Of a DNA stretch of 64,000 nucleotides, positions 55,941 through 63,945 are shown piece after piece. The notes under the pieces were generated by a model. The model saw nothing but the letters and a program-made list of their open reading frames with translations. It had not been told where the DNA came from and ran no database searches. Each line of letters begins with the position of its first letter. The first letter of the stretch is position 1. The position numbers and the translations under genes were made by a program. Source of the DNA: Pseudomonas laurylsulfativorans (GTDB lineage Bacteria > Pseudomonadota > Gammaproteobacteria > Pseudomonadales > Pseudomonadaceae); assembly GCF_002906155.1 (NCBI RefSeq), contig NZ_MUJK01000004.1, positions 62,001 through 126,000 on the forward strand. Direction: 5' to 3'.

Positions 55941-55960
55941 CATCGTCCGAGCGGACGAGG
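55941..55960. promoter_or_regulatory. Candidate steroid-cluster operator, site 3
   Basis: Minus strand CCTCGTCCGCTCGGACGATG, perfect core. It lies between the stop of the LuxR-type gene (13 bp away) and the NUDIX start (54 bp away), so it should act on the NUDIX gene. Confidence 0.7.
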
Positions 55961-55973
55961 GCGGCATTGACGG

Positions 55974-57104
55974 CTAGCCGAGGGTCGCCACGCTGCGCAG
56001 GATCAGGCGCACCAGCATGGTCTGGCGAGTCACGCCGGTCTTGGAGAAGGTCGAACGCAGGTGTGCCCGCGAGGTGTTGCGGCTGATGCCCAGCTCTTCC
56101 GACGCTTCGTCGAGGGTCAGGCCGTTGGCCAGCAGCATCGCCAGCTGGGTTTCCGCCGGGGTGAAGTCGAACAGCGCGCGAACGATCTCCTGCGGCGCGG
56201 TCGACTGTTGTTCCGGGTCGCTGATGAAAATCACCACGGTGGGGCACTGCTTGCCTTCGCTCCAGTCGGTCAATGGCACCGAGCGCACGATGATCCCCAG
56301 GTCCGCTTTACCGGACGGCCGCTGCACGCGCAGGGCTTCGACCACCGACGGGTTGCTGCTCTTTTGCGACAGCAGCGACTGCTTGACCAGTCGACGGAAC
56401 TCCTGGGTATCGCGCGCCGTACCGACCTGCAGGCCATCGTTGACCAGTTTGATGCCGTCCTTTTCCTGGATCAGCCGGTCGGCGACCTGGTTGGTCTGCA
56501 GCACCTTGCCAGACTCATCGAGGATGATCGTGCCGACCGCCATCTGGTTCACGGCGCCGGCGTACAGGTTGCGCTCGGCTTCGATGCGGTTGAGCTGCAT
56601 GTGGATCTTGATCGAACGTTCCAGGTGCGCAATGAAGTGCGTGAGCATGGCCTTTTCTTCATTGCCGAAAGGCTTGTCGTCACGTCCGCGACTGATGCGA
56701 ATGCGGCACTGGGCGCCGTCGACTGTATTGATGTCGGCACCGAGGATGTGGAACACGTCCACAGGTTCAAGGAAATTCTTGTAGAACTCGGAGTTCTGCC
56801 AGTCGTCGTTGGAGACGAACTCGGCGAGGGTCACGACCTGGCGGTTGGGCAGGTCGACAAACGGGTCGAGGCTGAAAAAGTGCTTGTTGTACGACGCGGT
56901 CGCCTCGGTCGAGGTGCCGGTGGTGTTGACCATCAGGCCGTCCACGTGGGCGCTGGGCGGACGCAGGATGAAGGTCACGTACTTGCTGTTCAGATGCACA
57001 TTGAGCTGATTGAGAAAAGTAGCCCAGGGAATGTTTTCCAGCGGACCCTGATAGAGGTTGCCGATCAAATCACTGAACGTATCGAGGGTGAGGCTCTGCT
57101 GCAT
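55974..57104 (-). CDS. LuxR-family regulator, possible TeiR-type steroid regulator
   Basis: Protein of 376 residues. The C-terminal 65 residues are a LuxR/FixJ helix-turn-helix (FTPAETQLAMLLANGLTLDE; ASEELGISRNTSRAHLRSTF). The middle has a PAS-like segment (NQMAVGTIILDESGKVLQTN), and the N-terminal 180 residues are a putative sensory region. No receiver or autoinducer-domain signature. Comamonas TeiR, an activator of testosterone catabolism, has the same size and layout as I recall. It is codirectional with kshA, 134 bp behind it, separated by a hairpin. ATG 57104 is used; its ribosome site is poor. It is the only regulator in the steroid block. Confidence 0.78.
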   Translation of the reverse strand: MQQSLTLDTFSDLIGNLYQGPLENIPWATFLNQLNVHLNSKYVTFILRPPSAHVDGLMVNTTGTSTEATASYNKHFFSLDPFVDLPNRQVVTLAEFVSNDDWQNSEFYKNFLEPVDVFHILGADINTVDGAQCRIRISRGRDDKPFGNEEKAMLTHFIAHLERSIKIHMQLNRIEAERNLYAGAVNQMAVGTIILDESGKVLQTNQVADRLIQEKDGIKLVNDGLQVGTARDTQEFRRLVKQSLLSQKSSNPSVVEALRVQRPSGKADLGIIVRSVPLTDWSEGKQCPTVVIFISDPEQQSTAPQEIVRALFDFTPAETQLAMLLANGLTLDEASEELGISRNTSRAHLRSTFSKTGVTRQTMLVRLILRSVATLG

Positions 57105-57185
57105 AGGAAAAACCGTTTTTATTTTTAGCGTTGGCGGTGGCCGAGAATAAGCGCCGATATCGACTCCTTGCAACGCTCGGGCTCA

Positions 57186-57215
57186 GGGCCTGACGGGCGG
57201 CTGCCGGTCAGGCCC
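57186..57215. terminator. Hairpin between kshA and the LuxR-type gene
   Basis: GGGCCTGAC and GTCAGGCCC form a 9-bp stem with a 12-base loop 24 bp after the kshA stop. There is no T-run, so it may attenuate transcription or stabilise the mRNA instead of fully terminating it. Confidence 0.5.
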
Positions 57216-57238
57216 GGGGCGGGCGAAAAGTCGCGACT

Positions 57239-58282
57239 TCAGACCGTTTCGCCGGCGCGCACGACAAACTTCTTGTGGTCCTTTACGTCCGCCGATAGCG
57301 CCTCGACGTCGGTGTAGAACTGTTCGTACCAGCGGCGCAACTGGTAGACCGGACCGTCGCCGTCACACAGCAGCGGGTTGTCGACGCGGGTTTTGCTGTG
57401 CCAGATGGCCACGTCTTCGTAGAAGGCTGCCTGCGCCTGTTGCACGTAGGCCTGGGCCATCGCCTGGTTCTGCTCTTCGCTGAGCCCCGGGATCTTCTTC
57501 ACCAGCACACCGTAGCGCAGGGTGAACCTGTCGAGGTCGATCGGCACGTGGCAGTTGAGCAGGATCGAATGGATCGGCTGACCGTTCATGGCACCGGTCA
57601 TTTCGGTGATCTGGTAGGCCGGGCCGTAGTAGGTGGCGACCGTGGTCAGCACGCTGTCACCCGACAGGCGCTCGCTGCGAGCGCGCATGATCTGCGTGGC
57701 CAGATGGCCTTCGAAGACGTTGCTGAACTCATCGATCGGCGCGCCGTGCACGGTATCGAAGTGCGCCATGTCGGCGACGTTGTCGATCAGTTCGCGGCAG
57801 TTTGTATCGATCTGCAGTTCGGCAACTTCCCAGGCCGCCCACTCGTCACTGAAGCAGGCGTCGATGCGCGGGATGCGCTGTTCCGGCAGTGGCGGGTTGC
57901 CTTCAGGGTCGTTCCAGACGAACAGCAGCTGGTTCTCCTCCATGATCGGCCAGCTTTTGATTTTGGCCCTTGGCGGGATGCGTTTGGCATAAGGGATGTC
58001 ATCGCACACGCCATCGGCGCCCCAGCGCCAGGCGTGGAACGGACAGCGGATAGAGTTGCCTTCGACGCAACCGGTGCTCAAGTCGGCGCCCATGTGCGGG
58101 CAGTAGCCATCCAGGATGTGCAGTTCGCCGTCTTCACCCTGGAACGCCACCAGACGGGTGCCGAACACCTCCAGGCGATGGGCCTTGCCGTCGCGGTATT
58201 GCGCGGCCAGGCCCAGGCAGTGCCAGCCACGGGCATAGCGGGCTTCCAGCAGTTTGGCTTCGATGCGGTGCAGGGTACTCAT
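57239..58282 (-). CDS. kshA: 3-ketosteroid 9-alpha-hydroxylase, oxygenase subunit
   Basis: Rieske non-heme iron oxygenase of 347 residues that hydroxylates androstenedione-type 3-ketosteroids at C9, which opens ring B. The Rieske cluster ligands are C61, H63, C80 and H83 (GYCPHMGADL; CPFHAWRWG). Mononuclear iron ligands lie in NVADMAHFDTVHG (H174, H179). Runs such as RLEVFGTRLVAFQGEDG and PVYQLRRWYEQFYTDVE match mycobacterial KshA over the full length, from memory. GGGAGAATAATAAG precedes ATG 58282. A reductase partner (KshB) is not in the window. Operator site 4 is 69 bp upstream. Confidence 0.93.
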   Translation of the reverse strand: MSTLHRIEAKLLEARYARGWHCLGLAAQYRDGKAHRLEVFGTRLVAFQGEDGELHILDGYCPHMGADLSTGCVEGNSIRCPFHAWRWGADGVCDDIPYAKRIPPRAKIKSWPIMEENQLLFVWNDPEGNPPLPEQRIPRIDACFSDEWAAWEVAELQIDTNCRELIDNVADMAHFDTVHGAPIDEFSNVFEGHLATQIMRARSERLSGDSVLTTVATYYGPAYQITEMTGAMNGQPIHSILLNCHVPIDLDRFTLRYGVLVKKIPGLSEEQNQAMAQAYVQQAQAAFYEDVAIWHSKTRVDNPLLCDGDGPVYQLRRWYEQFYTDVEALSADVKDHKKFVVRAGETV

Positions 58283-58351
58283 CTTATTATTCTCCCAAGG
58301 GATCACGGGGTTGGCGCATGTAAGGGATTCTGCCGGCCCTGTAAAAGCGGG

Positions 58352-58371
58352 CATCGTCTGAATGGACGATG
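58352..58371. promoter_or_regulatory. Candidate steroid-cluster operator, site 4
   Basis: CATCGTCTGAATGGACGATG: 7-bp arms CATCGTC/GACGATG are perfectly inverted. Placed between divergent kshA (69 bp) and the SDR gene (57 bp), so it can serve both. Confidence 0.72.
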
Positions 58372-58428
58372 GCTGCTTTAAGTAGGCCCGCTCTACTGGC
58401 GCCATTGGACCCATGGCAGGAGTAGGCG

Positions 58429-59268
58429 ATGAGTAATGAACAAGGGCCGGTAGCGGTGATTACCGGGGCCGCCAGTGGTATTGGCCGAGGCCTGGCCGAA
58501 CACGCGGCGACGCTGGGCATGCGCCTGGTGCTGGCGGATCGGGATGCAGCGGGCCTGCAAGCCCTCTGTGATCAATTGCAGGCCAGCGGTGTGCAGGCGA
58601 TTGCTTGCGTCACCGATGTCGGTGATGTGACACAGGTCGAGCGCTTGCGAGACCAAGCTGTCGAGCACTTTGGCGGGGTCGACCTGCTGTTCAACAACGC
58701 TGGCGTGATGCAGACCGGTTTCAGCTGGGAAATCACCGAGGCGCAATGGCAGCGCATGCTGGACGTCAACCTCAACGGCGTGATCAACGGCATTCGCAGC
58801 TTTGTACCGCTGTTGCTCAGTCAGGGCCGGACAGCCCATGTGATCAACACCGCGTCCCTTGCGGGTTTGGTCAGTAGCCCGTTGATGGCACCGTACAACG
58901 TGACCAAACAGGCCGTGGTCGCGCTCTCGGAAACCTTGCATTACGAACTCGCCATGCTCGGTGCACCAGTGTCGGTTTCGGTGCTGTGCCCGGGGCCGGT
59001 GGCCAGTGAAATCATGGCGTCGAACCAGGTGGTGGACACCGCCGGCTCCGATTTCAGTCAATTGCTCGACAGCACCATTCGCCAGGGCATGACCCCGGCG
59101 GAACTGGCCGCGCAGGTGTTTGACGCCGTTGCGCAAAAACGCTTCTGGATCCTGCCCCACAAGGGTTTCAAGCCAGCCTTTGAGCGCCGGGTACAAAGCA
59201 TCCTGGGCGAGACCAATCCGCAGTTTCAAATGGCCGATGTAGAGGACGATGCCCATGCCGCTCGATAA
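58429..59268 (+). CDS. Short-chain dehydrogenase, candidate hydroxysteroid dehydrogenase
   Basis: Classical SDR of 279 residues. The cofactor loop is TGAASGIGRG (residues 12-21), NNAGVM is at about 90, and catalytic S and Y-x3-K are in NTASLAGLVSSPLMAPYNVT-K. The region after the active site (SVLCPGPVASEIMASNQ) is broad, as in hydroxysteroid dehydrogenases. It is divergent from kshA across operator site 4 and overlaps the esterase gene start by 14 bp, so it is probably in the regulon. Oxidation of 3-, 7-, 12- or 17-hydroxyl groups are all possible. Confidence 0.85.
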   Translation: MSNEQGPVAVITGAASGIGRGLAEHAATLGMRLVLADRDAAGLQALCDQLQASGVQAIACVTDVGDVTQVERLRDQAVEHFGGVDLLFNNAGVMQTGFSWEITEAQWQRMLDVNLNGVINGIRSFVPLLLSQGRTAHVINTASLAGLVSSPLMAPYNVTKQAVVALSETLHYELAMLGAPVSVSVLCPGPVASEIMASNQVVDTAGSDFSQLLDSTIRQGMTPAELAAQVFDAVAQKRFWILPHKGFKPAFERRVQSILGETNPQFQMADVEDDAHAAR

Positions 59269-60181
59269 GCAGATCGCTGGGGTTCTCCAGCAGTTTCGCG
59301 ACATCCCGGAACCTGATTTCAGCCAGGTGGATGCTGCTCAGTACCGGCAGTTCTCCGACAACCTGATGCCGGCCATCCCCGGCGATCCGATGAGCGAGGT
59401 TCGCGAGCTGAAAGTGGCCGGCGCGGACGGTGATCTGGATGCACGGCTGTACCGGCCATCGGAAGAGCCCAACCTGCCGTTGCTGGTGTTTTTCCATGGC
59501 GGCGGGTTTGTCATGGGCAATCTCGATACTCATGACAATCTCTGCCGCTCACTGGCGCGCCAGACCGAGGCGGTGGTGGTGTCTGTCGCCTACCGACTGG
59601 CCCCGGAACACCCGTTCCCGGCAGCGCCACTCGATTGTTATGCGGCCACCTGCTGGTTGGTCGAGCACGGGGCTGAACTGCGCGTCGATGGCAGCCGGCT
59701 GGCCGTTGCCGGTGACAGTGCCGGGGGCAATCTGGCGCTGGCGGTCAGTCAGTTGGCGGCACAGCGCCAAGGGCCGAAGATCAGTTATCAGTGCCTCTTC
59801 TATCCCGTTACCGACGCAGGTTGTGACTCTCAGTCCTTCGAAGACTTTGCCGAGAGCTATCTGCTTTCCGCCGGGATGATGCGCTGGTTCTGGCAGCAAT
59901 ATCTGCAAGACGTCGGGCAGGCGGAGGATCCATTGGCCTCGCCGTTGCGCGCCGAGAGCCTGGCGGGATTGCCGCCAACGACACTGATTACCGCCGAATT
60001 CGACCCGTTGCGCGATGAGGGCGAGGCAATGGCCGAGCGCTTGCGCGAGGCGGGTGTGCCTGTGCGGGTACAGCGTTGTGACGGCATGATCCACGGCTTT
60101 ATCAGCATGGCTGCATTTGTCGAAGGGGCGGCACAGGCCTTGTCCGATGCGGCGGCCGACCTGCGCGGGGCACTCAAATGA
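59255..60181 (+). CDS. HSL-family alpha/beta hydrolase (esterase)
   Basis: Carboxylesterase of 308 residues of the hormone-sensitive lipase group. Oxyanion motif HGGGFVMGN is near residue 80, the nucleophile elbow is GDSAGGNLALA, and Asp/His triad members are in TAEFDPLRDEG and CDGMIHGFISM. ATG 59255 is used because GAGGA lies 8 bp before it. Start and end overlap both neighbours (ATGA with the RibBA-like gene). A steroid ester or lactone hydrolase fits the context; unproven. Confidence 0.87.
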   Translation: MPLDKQIAGVLQQFRDIPEPDFSQVDAAQYRQFSDNLMPAIPGDPMSEVRELKVAGADGDLDARLYRPSEEPNLPLLVFFHGGGFVMGNLDTHDNLCRSLARQTEAVVVSVAYRLAPEHPFPAAPLDCYAATCWLVEHGAELRVDGSRLAVAGDSAGGNLALAVSQLAAQRQGPKISYQCLFYPVTDAGCDSQSFEDFAESYLLSAGMMRWFWQQYLQDVGQAEDPLASPLRAESLAGLPPTTLITAEFDPLRDEGEAMAERLREAGVPVRVQRCDGMIHGFISMAAFVEGAAQALSDAAADLRGALK

Positions 60182-61293
60182 GCGGCCTGGCTTTCAACAC
60201 GGTGCCGCAATTGATCGAGGCCATCGGCATCGGTCAGATGGTGGTGATCACCGACGACGAACACAACGGCGAGGGCTCATTGCTGATGGCCGCCGAACAG
60301 GCCGGGGCCGAGGCCGTCACCTTCATGGCGGTGCAGGCACGGGGGCTGATTTGCCTGGCCCTGACCGAGCAGCGCTGCCGCGCACTGGGCCTGGACCTGA
60401 TGGTGCCCAATTCCCGGGCGCAACATGGCGTGGGTTTTACTCGCTCGATCGAAGCCGCCACCGGAGTGTCCACTGGCATCTCGGCGGCAGACCGGGCGCG
60501 GTCGATCCAGGTGGCGGTCGACCCGGCCAGCGGCCCGGCGGACCTGGTGCAACCGGGGCATATCTTCCCGGTGCAGGCCTTGCCCGGTGGCGTGATGCAG
60601 CGCGCCGGGCATGTCGAGGCCGCTTGCGACCTGACGCGGCTGGCGGGGCTGCAACCGGCGGCAACCCTGGTGGGCATTCTCAACGAAGACGGCGAACTGG
60701 CCCGTGGTGCCGAGTTGCATGAGTTCGCCCGGCGTCACGGCTTGCGAATCGGCACCATTGCCGACCTGATTCACTACCGCATCCTTCACGAAGGCACGAT
60801 CGAGCGCGGGGGCGAATATCCGTTGCATACCCGCCACGGCGAGTTCCAGGTGACCACCTACCAGGACACCTACCAGGGCTCGTTGCACCTGGCGCTGGTC
60901 AAGGGCCGGATCGACAGCAACCAGCCAGTGCTGGTGCGGGTGCAAAGCATCGAGACGTTGCGTGATGTGCTGGGCTGTGAAAGCGAGAGCGGGGCGCAAC
61001 AGTGGACGCTGGAGCGCTCACTGGCGAGCATCGCCGCCGCCGGTAACGGCGTACTGGTGTTGTTAGCGCAAAAGGAAACCGCCGATGGCGTGCTTGAACA
61101 GTTGCGCCAGCGCAGTGGCGGCAAGCAACGTACACCGCAATTTCCGCAACGGACCCTGGGCATCGGTGCGCAGATCTTGCGAGACCAGAACGTACGCAAG
61201 ATGCGCCTGATGAGCTCGCCGGTGCCGTACAAGGCCGTGTCCGGGTTCGACCTGGAAGTGACCGAGTTTGTGCCGTTTCAACCCTCAAACTAA
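60178..61293 (+). CDS. RibBA-like protein with degenerate GTP cyclohydrolase II half (RibBX-like)
   Basis: Protein of 371 residues. The N-terminal half is RibB-like (3,4-dihydroxy-2-butanone-4-phosphate synthase): SAADRARSIQVAVDP, GHIFPVQALPGGVMQRAGHV. However, its acidic loop, normally DDEDRENEGD, reads DDEHNGEGS and is one residue shorter. The C-terminal half keeps the cyclohydrolase frame (HLALVKGRIDSNQPVLVRVQ) but the zinc cysteines are gone (VLGCESESGAQ instead of the RCDCG motif). RibBX proteins of proteobacteria have such a dead RibA half. It could boost riboflavin supply for flavoenzymes or do something new. ATGA overlap with the esterase gene; last gene of this operon. Confidence 0.75.
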   Translation: MSGLAFNTVPQLIEAIGIGQMVVITDDEHNGEGSLLMAAEQAGAEAVTFMAVQARGLICLALTEQRCRALGLDLMVPNSRAQHGVGFTRSIEAATGVSTGISAADRARSIQVAVDPASGPADLVQPGHIFPVQALPGGVMQRAGHVEAACDLTRLAGLQPAATLVGILNEDGELARGAELHEFARRHGLRIGTIADLIHYRILHEGTIERGGEYPLHTRHGEFQVTTYQDTYQGSLHLALVKGRIDSNQPVLVRVQSIETLRDVLGCESESGAQQWTLERSLASIAAAGNGVLVLLAQKETADGVLEQLRQRSGGKQRTPQFPQRTLGIGAQILRDQNVRKMRLMSSPVPYKAVSGFDLEVTEFVPFQPSN

Positions 61294-61325
61294 AGCTAAC
61301 TACTATCCCGTCGGGAGCGGGCTTT

Positions 61326-61460
61326 TGTGGCGAGGGGGCTTGCCCCCGTTCGGCTGCGTAGCAGTCGTAAAATCGGCGAATGCGATCTCACTGAAAAAAA
61401 CGCGAACACTGATTTTAGGAGCGCTGCGCGCCCCAACGGGGGCAAGCCCCCTCGCCACAG
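61326..61460. repeat. REP pair of the GTGGCGAGGG family
   Basis: TGTGGCGAGGGGGCTTGCCC and inverted GGGCAAGCCCCCTCGCCACA with inner GGCTGCGTAGCAGTCG and GGAGCGCTGCGCGCCC, between the convergent RibBA-like and SurE-like genes. Confidence 0.88.
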
Positions 61461-61485
61461 GTCAGTGTGTTCCCACAGATTCAGC

Positions 61486-62463
61486 TTAAGGCTTGATCCC
61501 GTCCAACATCTTCTTTGCCTGATCCTGCACCGTATCCGGGGCGGTCATGTTGCCGTCGATCACGGTGATCACCGCGTGGCCCTGCCAGAGTTGATAGGCA
61601 TCGGCCTTTTGCTGGACTTCGGTCGGTGTCGACGGTGGGGCCAGGTTGACGTGGACCACACCGTCGGCACCGCGTTGCGAGGTGAAGTTCACGCGGTCCC
61701 AGTTACCGATCGGGGCGAAACTCACGCCTTTGACCTCATCGGGTTTCAGGGGCGGGTAGTTGAGGTTCAGGCCGCTGACGCCCGGTAGGCCGAGCACGTT
61801 CAAATCACACTGATGTTTATTTTTGGCGCAGGCCTGTCTGGCTTCGGTGCCGGCCAGGCTCGCCTGTTCGATCACCTTCACGGCAAAGCGCGCCGTGTCG
61901 TCCATGGCACTAAGAGTCTTGCGATAGCCTGCCTGTTGGTCACGGATGATCAGGTCCATGTCGATACCCGTGGACACCGCCACCGCGGGAATCCCCTTGA
62001 ACATCGCGCGAACGGCGGCGTTGAGGGTGCCGGACATTTGCGTCAACGGGCCGACGTTTTCACCGAAATTGCTGCCGGATACCACCAGGTGCGGCGGCGA
62101 ATCCTTGAGGATCACGTCGAGGCCGACGTTGACCGCATCCACTGGCGTACCGATAGCAGAGGTCTTGCCGACAGGCGGGGTGTAGCCCTCTGGCGGCCCG
62201 ACGCAAAATTTGCCCGGCGCCAGTTCGGTCACCGCCAGGGCCTGGCCAGGCACGACCACGCTGGCGGCGCTGATGCCGCTGCTGTCGTTCAACGGCCCGA
62301 CCAGCGTGACCTTGTGCCCGGCGGCAGTCAGGGCGCGGTACATCGCATCGATGCCGGGCGCGCGGCAGCCATCGTCGTTGGTCAGCAGGATGTTCAACGC
62401 ATTGGCTTGCATCGACAGGCCAACGCTGGCCATGGCGATGACGCCGGTGAGGAGTTTGTTCAT
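61486..62463 (-). CDS. Exported SurE-like phosphatase/nucleotidase
   Basis: Protein of 325 residues. SurE proteins are normally cytoplasmic 5'/3'-nucleotidases of about 250 residues; this one has a clear signal peptide (MNKLLTGVIAMASVGLSMQA-NA) and an extended C-terminus. Metal-site motifs are ILLTNDDG (residues 28-35), NDSSGISAA and VVSGSNFGENVG. It lies downstream of the DUF1329 gene on the same strand, separated by a hairpin. A periplasmic role such as removing phosphate or sulfate from steroid conjugates is speculative. ATG 62463. Confidence 0.82.
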   Translation of the reverse strand: MNKLLTGVIAMASVGLSMQANALNILLTNDDGCRAPGIDAMYRALTAAGHKVTLVGPLNDSSGISAASVVVPGQALAVTELAPGKFCVGPPEGYTPPVGKTSAIGTPVDAVNVGLDVILKDSPPHLVVSGSNFGENVGPLTQMSGTLNAAVRAMFKGIPAVAVSTGIDMDLIIRDQQAGYRKTLSAMDDTARFAVKVIEQASLAGTEARQACAKNKHQCDLNVLGLPGVSGLNLNYPPLKPDEVKGVSFAPIGNWDRVNFTSQRGADGVVHVNLAPPSTPTEVQQKADAYQLWQGHAVITVIDGNMTAPDTVQDQAKKMLDGIKP

Positions 62464-62504
62464 GGGGGAGTCTTCCGTGGGAGGAGCGGATTCTACAAAG
62501 CATA

Positions 62505-62535
62505 ACGCCCCGACCGAATAAATCGGTCGGGGCGT
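62505..62535 (-). terminator. Strong hairpin between the DUF1329 and SurE-like genes
   Basis: ACGCCCCGACCGA and TCGGTCGGGGCGT form a perfect 13-bp stem with a five-base loop, 7 bp past the DUF1329 stop. There is no T-run (GTTATGC follows), so it may lower downstream expression or protect the upstream mRNA. Confidence 0.6.
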
Positions 62536-62542
62536 CATGGTT

Positions 62543-63922
62543 TTAGCGGGTGCCGAGTTTGCGCAGGTTGCCAGGGGTGAATTCGTCTTCGGTGAAGGCG
62601 GTGGCGTTGAGCTTGGCTGGTTTCTGATCGATCAGCATCCGGTCAACCAGATACGAACCGGCGATCAGGTCGTGATAGATCCCGAGGCGGGCGTGGTAGC
62701 GCTGCATCTCGTAGGCATAGATCGAAGTCTGCATGTTGGTGCGCCACAACTGGCCACGGCTGTCGTAGTTGTCGGCCAGGGTCGCGGCCCAGGTGTCTTC
62801 ATCCAGGTACATCACACGCTTGGCGTACACGTGACGGGCACCTTCCTTGAGGGTCGCTTGCAGCACCCAGACGCGGTGTTTTTCATAGCGCATGTACTGC
62901 GGATCGATGTGGCCGGTGGTGGCCAGGATCTGATCGGTGCTCACGCTCGGATCATCGATCTTGTAGTTGTGATAAGGAATGTAGATTTCCTTTTTGCCGA
63001 CGATGGTCCAGTTGTAGCGGTCCGGCGCACCGTTGAACAAACGGTCTTCGTCGTACACGCGAAAACCTCCCGCGCCGGTCGGCGAGTCGTAGCCCACAGT
63101 CGGCGCGCGACGCACACGGCGCTGACCCGGGCTGTACTGCCAGGCCTGGCGCGGGGAGGCGGTCGGGTTGATGAACTCGTGGCCAACGACGATCTCGCCT
63201 TTCTTGCGCACCGGTTCCAGCGTGGTGATCAGGAAGTTGGTGAGGATGCCGTTGGAGGTTTCCAGGGTTCTGTCCGGGTTGGACCAGATCGAGAAGATCT
63301 TGTAGTTGACCTCTTCGAGCACTCGCTCCTTGTTGGCGTACACCACGGCCTGCCGGTAGTTGGCCTCTTCGGCGGCGGCACGGCCGGCGAGGGTGTGGTT
63401 GAACATCAACTCGCTGCCGTTCTTGGGAATAGGGAACGGTGAACCGGCCCAGGCGTTTTTCGTGTCGTTGTTATCGTTGGCCAGCTCAGCGTTGACGGCG
63501 TTGTGCTTGACCGCCTCTACCAGTTTCGGATCGACGCGGAAATCACGGTGGCTCGGGTACACCGGGATCTTGAAGGTGTCAGGGTAGCGTTTGAGCAACG
63601 CCTTTTGGCCATCGGTGAGGTTGTCGGCGTACTTGTCCATGTTCTTGGCGTCGATCACGAACAGCGGTTTTTCCGCCGCATACGGGTCCGGGTAGGGCGT
63701 GCCGGGGCCGTCGAATTTGAGGCCCGGCGGCAGGCCAAGCCATTTGCCGCTCCAGGCCGGAATGCTGCCATCGGCGTTGCCGGCTTTTTCGGCGCCCATC
63801 GGGGTCAGGTCCTGGCCCAGGCGGGCGGCTTCTTCGGGGCTGACCTTGGCGTAGGCCAGGCCACTGCCGAGCAGGCCGACGGTCAGCGCGGTGCTCAATA
63901 ATGTTTGGGTGAATCTGGACAT
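62543..63922 (-). CDS. DUF1329 exported protein
   Basis: Exported protein of 459 residues, LolA/LolB-like fold. Signal peptide ends LAYA-KV. Conserved family stretches include DLTPMGAEKAGNADGSIPAW, TPYPDPYAAEKPLFVI and YDEDRLFNGAPDRYNW. DUF1329 genes are nearly always paired with a DUF1302 outer-membrane barrel, and often with RND-type transporters, in clusters for hydrophobic compounds. The partner barrel starts beyond the window edge. It likely helps move sterols or other lipids across the envelope. GGAG lies before ATG 63922. Confidence 0.88.
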   Translation of the reverse strand: MSRFTQTLLSTALTVGLLGSGLAYAKVSPEEAARLGQDLTPMGAEKAGNADGSIPAWSGKWLGLPPGLKFDGPGTPYPDPYAAEKPLFVIDAKNMDKYADNLTDGQKALLKRYPDTFKIPVYPSHRDFRVDPKLVEAVKHNAVNAELANDNNDTKNAWAGSPFPIPKNGSELMFNHTLAGRAAAEEANYRQAVVYANKERVLEEVNYKIFSIWSNPDRTLETSNGILTNFLITTLEPVRKKGEIVVGHEFINPTASPRQAWQYSPGQRRVRRAPTVGYDSPTGAGGFRVYDEDRLFNGAPDRYNWTIVGKKEIYIPYHNYKIDDPSVSTDQILATTGHIDPQYMRYEKHRVWVLQATLKEGARHVYAKRVMYLDEDTWAATLADNYDSRGQLWRTNMQTSIYAYEMQRYHARLGIYHDLIAGSYLVDRMLIDQKPAKLNATAFTEDEFTPGNLRKLGTR

Positions 63923-63945
63923 GCTGTGCTCCTCCGATTGGGGAA

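Noticed and set aside
57184..57215. Operator for the LuxR-type gene itself
   Set aside because: The only inverted repeat upstream of that gene is the GGGCCTGAC hairpin, which does not match the GTCC-N4-GGAC motif.
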